Part shown: positions 61,900 to 64,000 of the stretch, piece after piece | Layout of the letters: every line of letters starts with the position of its first letter | Numbering within the stretch: the first letter of the stretch is position 1 | Origin: an uncultured Rhodospirillales bacterium | GTDB taxonomy: Bacteria; Pseudomonadota; Alphaproteobacteria; Rhodospirillales; UBA2165 | Assembly: GCA_913055735.1 (NCBI GenBank) | Contig: CAJXKD010000001.1 | Span: 2,204,281-2,268,280, forward strand | Direction of reading: 5' to 3' | Length of the DNA stretch: 64,000 nucleotides | The notes under the pieces: generated by a model | Told to the model about the DNA's origin: nothing | Seen by the model: the letters and a program-made list of their open reading frames with translations, nothing else | The model's database searches: none | Position numbers and translations under genes: made by a program

Positions 61900-61923
61900 G
61901 CCGGAATCGGGCCCGATTCCGGC
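61900..61923. terminator. 24-bp perfect palindrome between hxlR and the MDR gene
   Basis: Two 10-bp arms, GCCGGAATCG and CGATTCCGGC, around GGCC make a perfect palindrome. Read on the minus strand it lies 53 bp past the HxlR stop and is followed about 10 bases later by TTTT. It could be a terminator for hxlR or a protein site for the dehydrogenase gene. Confidence 0.4.
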
Positions 61924-61976
61924 CCTACGGCGGGAAGGTCGCTTGAGCGGCAGCTGTTCGTGGGAAGCCCGCTTAA

Positions 61977-62336
61977 TTACGAGGCGTCGTGCAGTGACTC
62001 GCGTTCTATTCGCGCCACCCACCATTGATGCATGGCCTGGAACATAGGCGTCAACGCCAGTGCGTCTTCGGTCGCGGAATATTCGACCCGAGGCGGGACT
62101 TCGGGAAAGACTTTACGGGCGACGAGCCCATCCTTTTCCAGCGCGCGGAGTTGATTGGTGAGCATGGTCTGCGTTACGCCGTCGATCTCCCGGCGTAATT
62201 CCCCGAACCGTTTCGTGCCGTGAAAGATCAGGATCTGAAGGATGGAAAGCTTCCATTTTCCGCCGATCATGTTGAATACCAACGGCGCCGGACAGGGCAA
62301 CCTTTCGGTCTTGGCAATTTTCAGCTTCTTATCCAT
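61977..62336 (-). CDS. HxlR-family transcriptional regulator
   Basis: 119 residues from the ATG that gives MDKKLKIAKTERLPCPAPLV; a TTG 24 codons upstream gives an atypical extension. The family core is NMIGGKWKLSILQILIFHGT, the recognition region GELRREIDGVTQTMLTNQLR and the wing VARKVFPEVPPRVEYSATE. It carries the single N-terminal Cys (LPCPAP) often used for redox or electrophile sensing in HxlR proteins. It is divergent from a glutathione transferase gene, its probable target. Confidence 0.9.
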   Translation of the reverse strand: MDKKLKIAKTERLPCPAPLVFNMIGGKWKLSILQILIFHGTKRFGELRREIDGVTQTMLTNQLRALEKDGLVARKVFPEVPPRVEYSATEDALALTPMFQAMHQWWVARIERESLHDAS

Positions 62337-62362
62337 GGGCTCTAACCCTTTGTTTCTCTCAT

Positions 62363-62382
62363 TAGTATCGAAAATAATACTA
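62363..62382. promoter_or_regulatory. Inverted repeat between hxlR and the GST gene
   Basis: TAGTAT and ATACTA are perfect inverted copies 8 bp apart in an AT-rich stretch; a further ATACT lies 10 bp on. It sits 27 bp from the hxlR start and about 77 bp from the GST start, a plausible HxlR dimer site. Confidence 0.5.
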
Positions 62383-62458
62383 TATAAGAAAATACTGCCT
62401 ACTTTCAAAATAAAAGTCTTGGGGCTAGCTTTCGCCTAGAAACAAGAGAGGGCGAAAC

Positions 62459-63127
62459 ATGACCATCAGGGTTTACACGATTAGCGGTGCGCCAAGACCC
62501 TGGCGCGTTCTGCTTGGGTTAATTTTCAAAGAACTCGATTTCGAGACCGTTGTCCTCAAAGCCTCCGAGGGTGAGCATAAGGCAGAGCCGTTCCTGTCGC
62601 TCAACCCGCGTGGAACGGTACCGGTCGTTGTCGATGGCGCCGTGACGATCCGCGATTCTATCGCGGCCCTCGCCTGGCTCGACCGCGCCTATCCAGACCC
62701 GCCGCTTTTCGGGGTCGAGGCGGATGAAGCTGCCCGAATATGGCAGCACGTCACGGAGTTTGCCGACTATTTGCGGGCGGCGGTCGACGGCTTGCTGACA
62801 CCGGTCTTTTTCGAAAATGCCCATGAGGCGACACCGGAGCTGCTCAAGGCGGCCTATGCCGCCAAAGTCGAGTTGGCGGCGCTAGAACGCGCGCTGGAAT
62901 CCGCTCCCTTCGGTGTCGGCGAGATGCCCTGTGCCGCTGATGCAATTGCCTTTCCCGAGGTGCGCCTGATCCAGCGTGCCATCGATACCAAGCCCGGCAT
63001 TATGAGCGAGATCGGATTGCAGGACATCTATGGGCAATTTCCCCGCATCGGAACTTGGGTCGAGCGCGTAGAAGCACTTCCCGGATACGAGAAAACACAA
63101 CCGCACCATTGGAAGGAGGCCGCGTGA
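62459..63127 (+). CDS. Glutathione S-transferase family protein
   Basis: 222 residues. The thioredoxin-like N-domain has YTISGAPRPWRVLLGLIFKE with a Ser that could activate glutathione, then SLNPRGTVPVVVDGAVTIRD with the cis-Pro and DS glutathione-contact residues. The all-helical C-domain follows from about 90. It is not of the MaiA type. It overlaps the following SRPBCC gene by one base (TGATG) and is divergent from the HxlR regulator, so the unit may handle an electrophilic compound. Confidence 0.9.
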   Translation: MTIRVYTISGAPRPWRVLLGLIFKELDFETVVLKASEGEHKAEPFLSLNPRGTVPVVVDGAVTIRDSIAALAWLDRAYPDPPLFGVEADEAARIWQHVTEFADYLRAAVDGLLTPVFFENAHEATPELLKAAYAAKVELAALERALESAPFGVGEMPCAADAIAFPEVRLIQRAIDTKPGIMSEIGLQDIYGQFPRIGTWVERVEALPGYEKTQPHHWKEAA

Positions 63128-63606
63128 TGACAGAAGTTGCCGAATACGCTGATTATGTGAAAACCATTGATGTCCATGCGACGCCCGAACAAGCGTATCG
63201 CGCGCTGACAAGCGAGATGGATCGGTGGTGGTCGACCCATGTCGAGGGAGCTCTGGAGAGTGTCGGCGACACGATCAAGGTCGCTTTTCCACCTAACAAT
63301 GGCCATTGGACCTTCGAGGCGACGGTGCTTTCGCCCGGAGACGTCGTCGAACTGAAATGTATCGACGCTTATCATATCGTCGCGGGTCAGCCGGCCGAGA
63401 TCGAGAAGGAATGGCTTGGTACGACGCTTCGCTGGAACATCGCGCCCGCCGGGAATGGGGCCAGAGTTTATTTCGAGCACAAAGGGCTGACGCCTAAGCT
63501 TCACTGCTACGACATCTGCGACGAGGGATGGAATTTCTTCTTCGGCACGAGCTTCGCCGCATATCTCAACGATGGTGCCGGCATGCCTCATTCCGCCAAT
63601 GGGTAA
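63127..63606 (+). CDS. SRPBCC-domain protein (AHSA1/START-like)
   Basis: 159 residues of the helix-grip fold. It begins KTIDVHATPEQAYRALTSEM and later EMDRWWSTHVEG, with a C-terminal helix GWNFFFGTSFAAYLNDG. These small proteins bind hydrophobic ligands; some are cyclases or dehydratases, others chaperone-like. The ATG shares a base with the GST stop, implying joint production. Substrate unknown. Confidence 0.82.
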   Translation: MTEVAEYADYVKTIDVHATPEQAYRALTSEMDRWWSTHVEGALESVGDTIKVAFPPNNGHWTFEATVLSPGDVVELKCIDAYHIVAGQPAEIEKEWLGTTLRWNIAPAGNGARVYFEHKGLTPKLHCYDICDEGWNFFFGTSFAAYLNDGAGMPHSANG

Positions 63607-63688
63607 ATTAATCGGCGGCGCTAGATTGTTCACGCTCCCAAATGGCGAAATTCAATCCAACGGCAAAGCGGTCCTTGCCGAAAATCGG

Positions 63689-64000
63689 CTATTTCGGTGT
63701 TTTGTCGAGGATGAGACGGCGGCCGACGGGGAAAAGCTGCAGACCATAACGGTGGGAAATCAAACCCCAGACGCCGCCCGGCGCTTTCAACATGATGAGG
63801 ACGGCAATGGCGCCCATTAGGATCAGATAGAAGGAGCCGAAATCGGCGAGCAACTCGCGCAGGATGATGTAGATCAGCATGCCGATGATCGGTCCTTCGA
63901 TGGTTCCGATACCGCCGACCACCACCATGAAGATGACCACCACCGTCCAATCATTGATGCTGAACCCGGCTTCGGGCGACAGCCGTAGCTTTTGCAGGAA
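63689..64000 (-). CDS. LivM-type branched-chain amino acid ABC permease, C-terminal part (partial)
   Basis: The frame is open to the window edge and gives 103 residues. MVVVGGIGTIEGPIIG and a following hydrophobic helix, then LKAPGGVWGLISHRYGL, are the hallmark C-terminal part of LivM permeases. These take up branched-chain amino acids or, commonly in Alphaproteobacteria, aromatic acids and amides. The N-terminus and ABC partners lie outside the window. It is convergent with the SRPBCC gene; the 82 bp between hold nothing obvious. Confidence 0.9.
   Translation of the reverse strand, partial: FLQKLRLSPEAGFSINDWTVVVIFMVVVGGIGTIEGPIIGMLIYIILRELLADFGSFYLILMGAIAVLIMLKAPGGVWGLISHRYGLQLFPVGRRLILDKTPK

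Noticed and set aside
62459-63127. GST considered as the missing maleylacetoacetate isomerase
   Set aside because: It lacks the Ser-Ser-Ala-type glutathione motif of MaiA and sits under an HxlR regulator far from hmgA.
1-64000. CRISPR arrays, insertion sequences, prophage genes, attachment sites
   Set aside because: No spaced direct repeats, transposase, integrase or flanking duplications were found; the tRNA-Ser shows no adjacent integrase or repeated 3' end.

Overview
The window is GC-rich, densely coding DNA from an alphaproteobacterium, probably a free-living, aerobic, Rhodospirillales-like heterotroph. Pointers are divK (with the phosphorylated Asp53), the gene set rpmG, rnr, topA, dprA, plsY, pyrC, pyrB, ruvX and gatCAB, a short class I ribonucleotide reductase, and many TRAP and aromatic-degradation genes. 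No IS element, integrase, phage gene or CRISPR array was seen. The left edge cuts a Crp/Fnr regulator and the right edge cuts a LivM-type permease.

Layout. 1-8.7 kb: divK, convergent rpmG, then a minus-strand run of S41 protease, rnr, topA and dprA. 8.7-13.9 kb: an accessory block (TauD-like dioxygenase, 3-hydroxyisobutyrate dehydrogenase-like enzyme, complete TRAP transporter). 13.9-16.8 kb: plsY-pyrC-pyrB; the encoded PyrC lacks the HxH metal motif. 17-27.3 kb: a sensor adenylate cyclase, a fused SpmA/SpmB protein, a second TRAP system with a terminator after its binding-protein gene, two acetyltransferases, and a TetR/methyltransferase pair with two matching operators. 27.3-38.9 kb: ruvX, a TPR-methyltransferase, a pirin, nrdAB, a flavin monooxygenase and membrane proteins. 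38.9-46.9 kb: a hydroxycinnamate-type CoA-dependent cluster. 47-50.2 kb: gatCAB. 50.4-55.7 kb: homogentisate pathway genes and a P450. 55.7-60.3 kb: an esterase-like hydrolase and a two-subunit molybdoenzyme. 60.4-64 kb: tRNA-Ser(GCT), a zinc-type dehydrogenase, an HxlR regulator with a GST and an SRPBCC protein, and the partial livM.

How the genes work together. The housekeeping genes look like one conserved backbone that has been opened by metabolic cargo. That cargo is mostly uptake (two TRAP systems, DMT, LivM) and breakdown of aromatic and CoA-linked acids. Several cargo units carry their own local regulator with recognisable palindromic operators: MarR with TATCAGG-N3-CCTGATA sites at the ferulate-type cluster, MarR with a 22-bp palindrome at hmgA, TetR with ATACCAACC sites at the methyltransferase, and HxlR at the GST.

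The strongest regulatory find is a complete cobalamin riboswitch, preceded by a promoter with an NrdR-like box, ahead of nrdAB. The strongest enzymatic find is a pyrogallol transhydroxylase-like molybdoenzyme whose catalytic subunit carries an N-terminal SCP2-like domain, placed close to an oxygen-dependent aromatic pathway.
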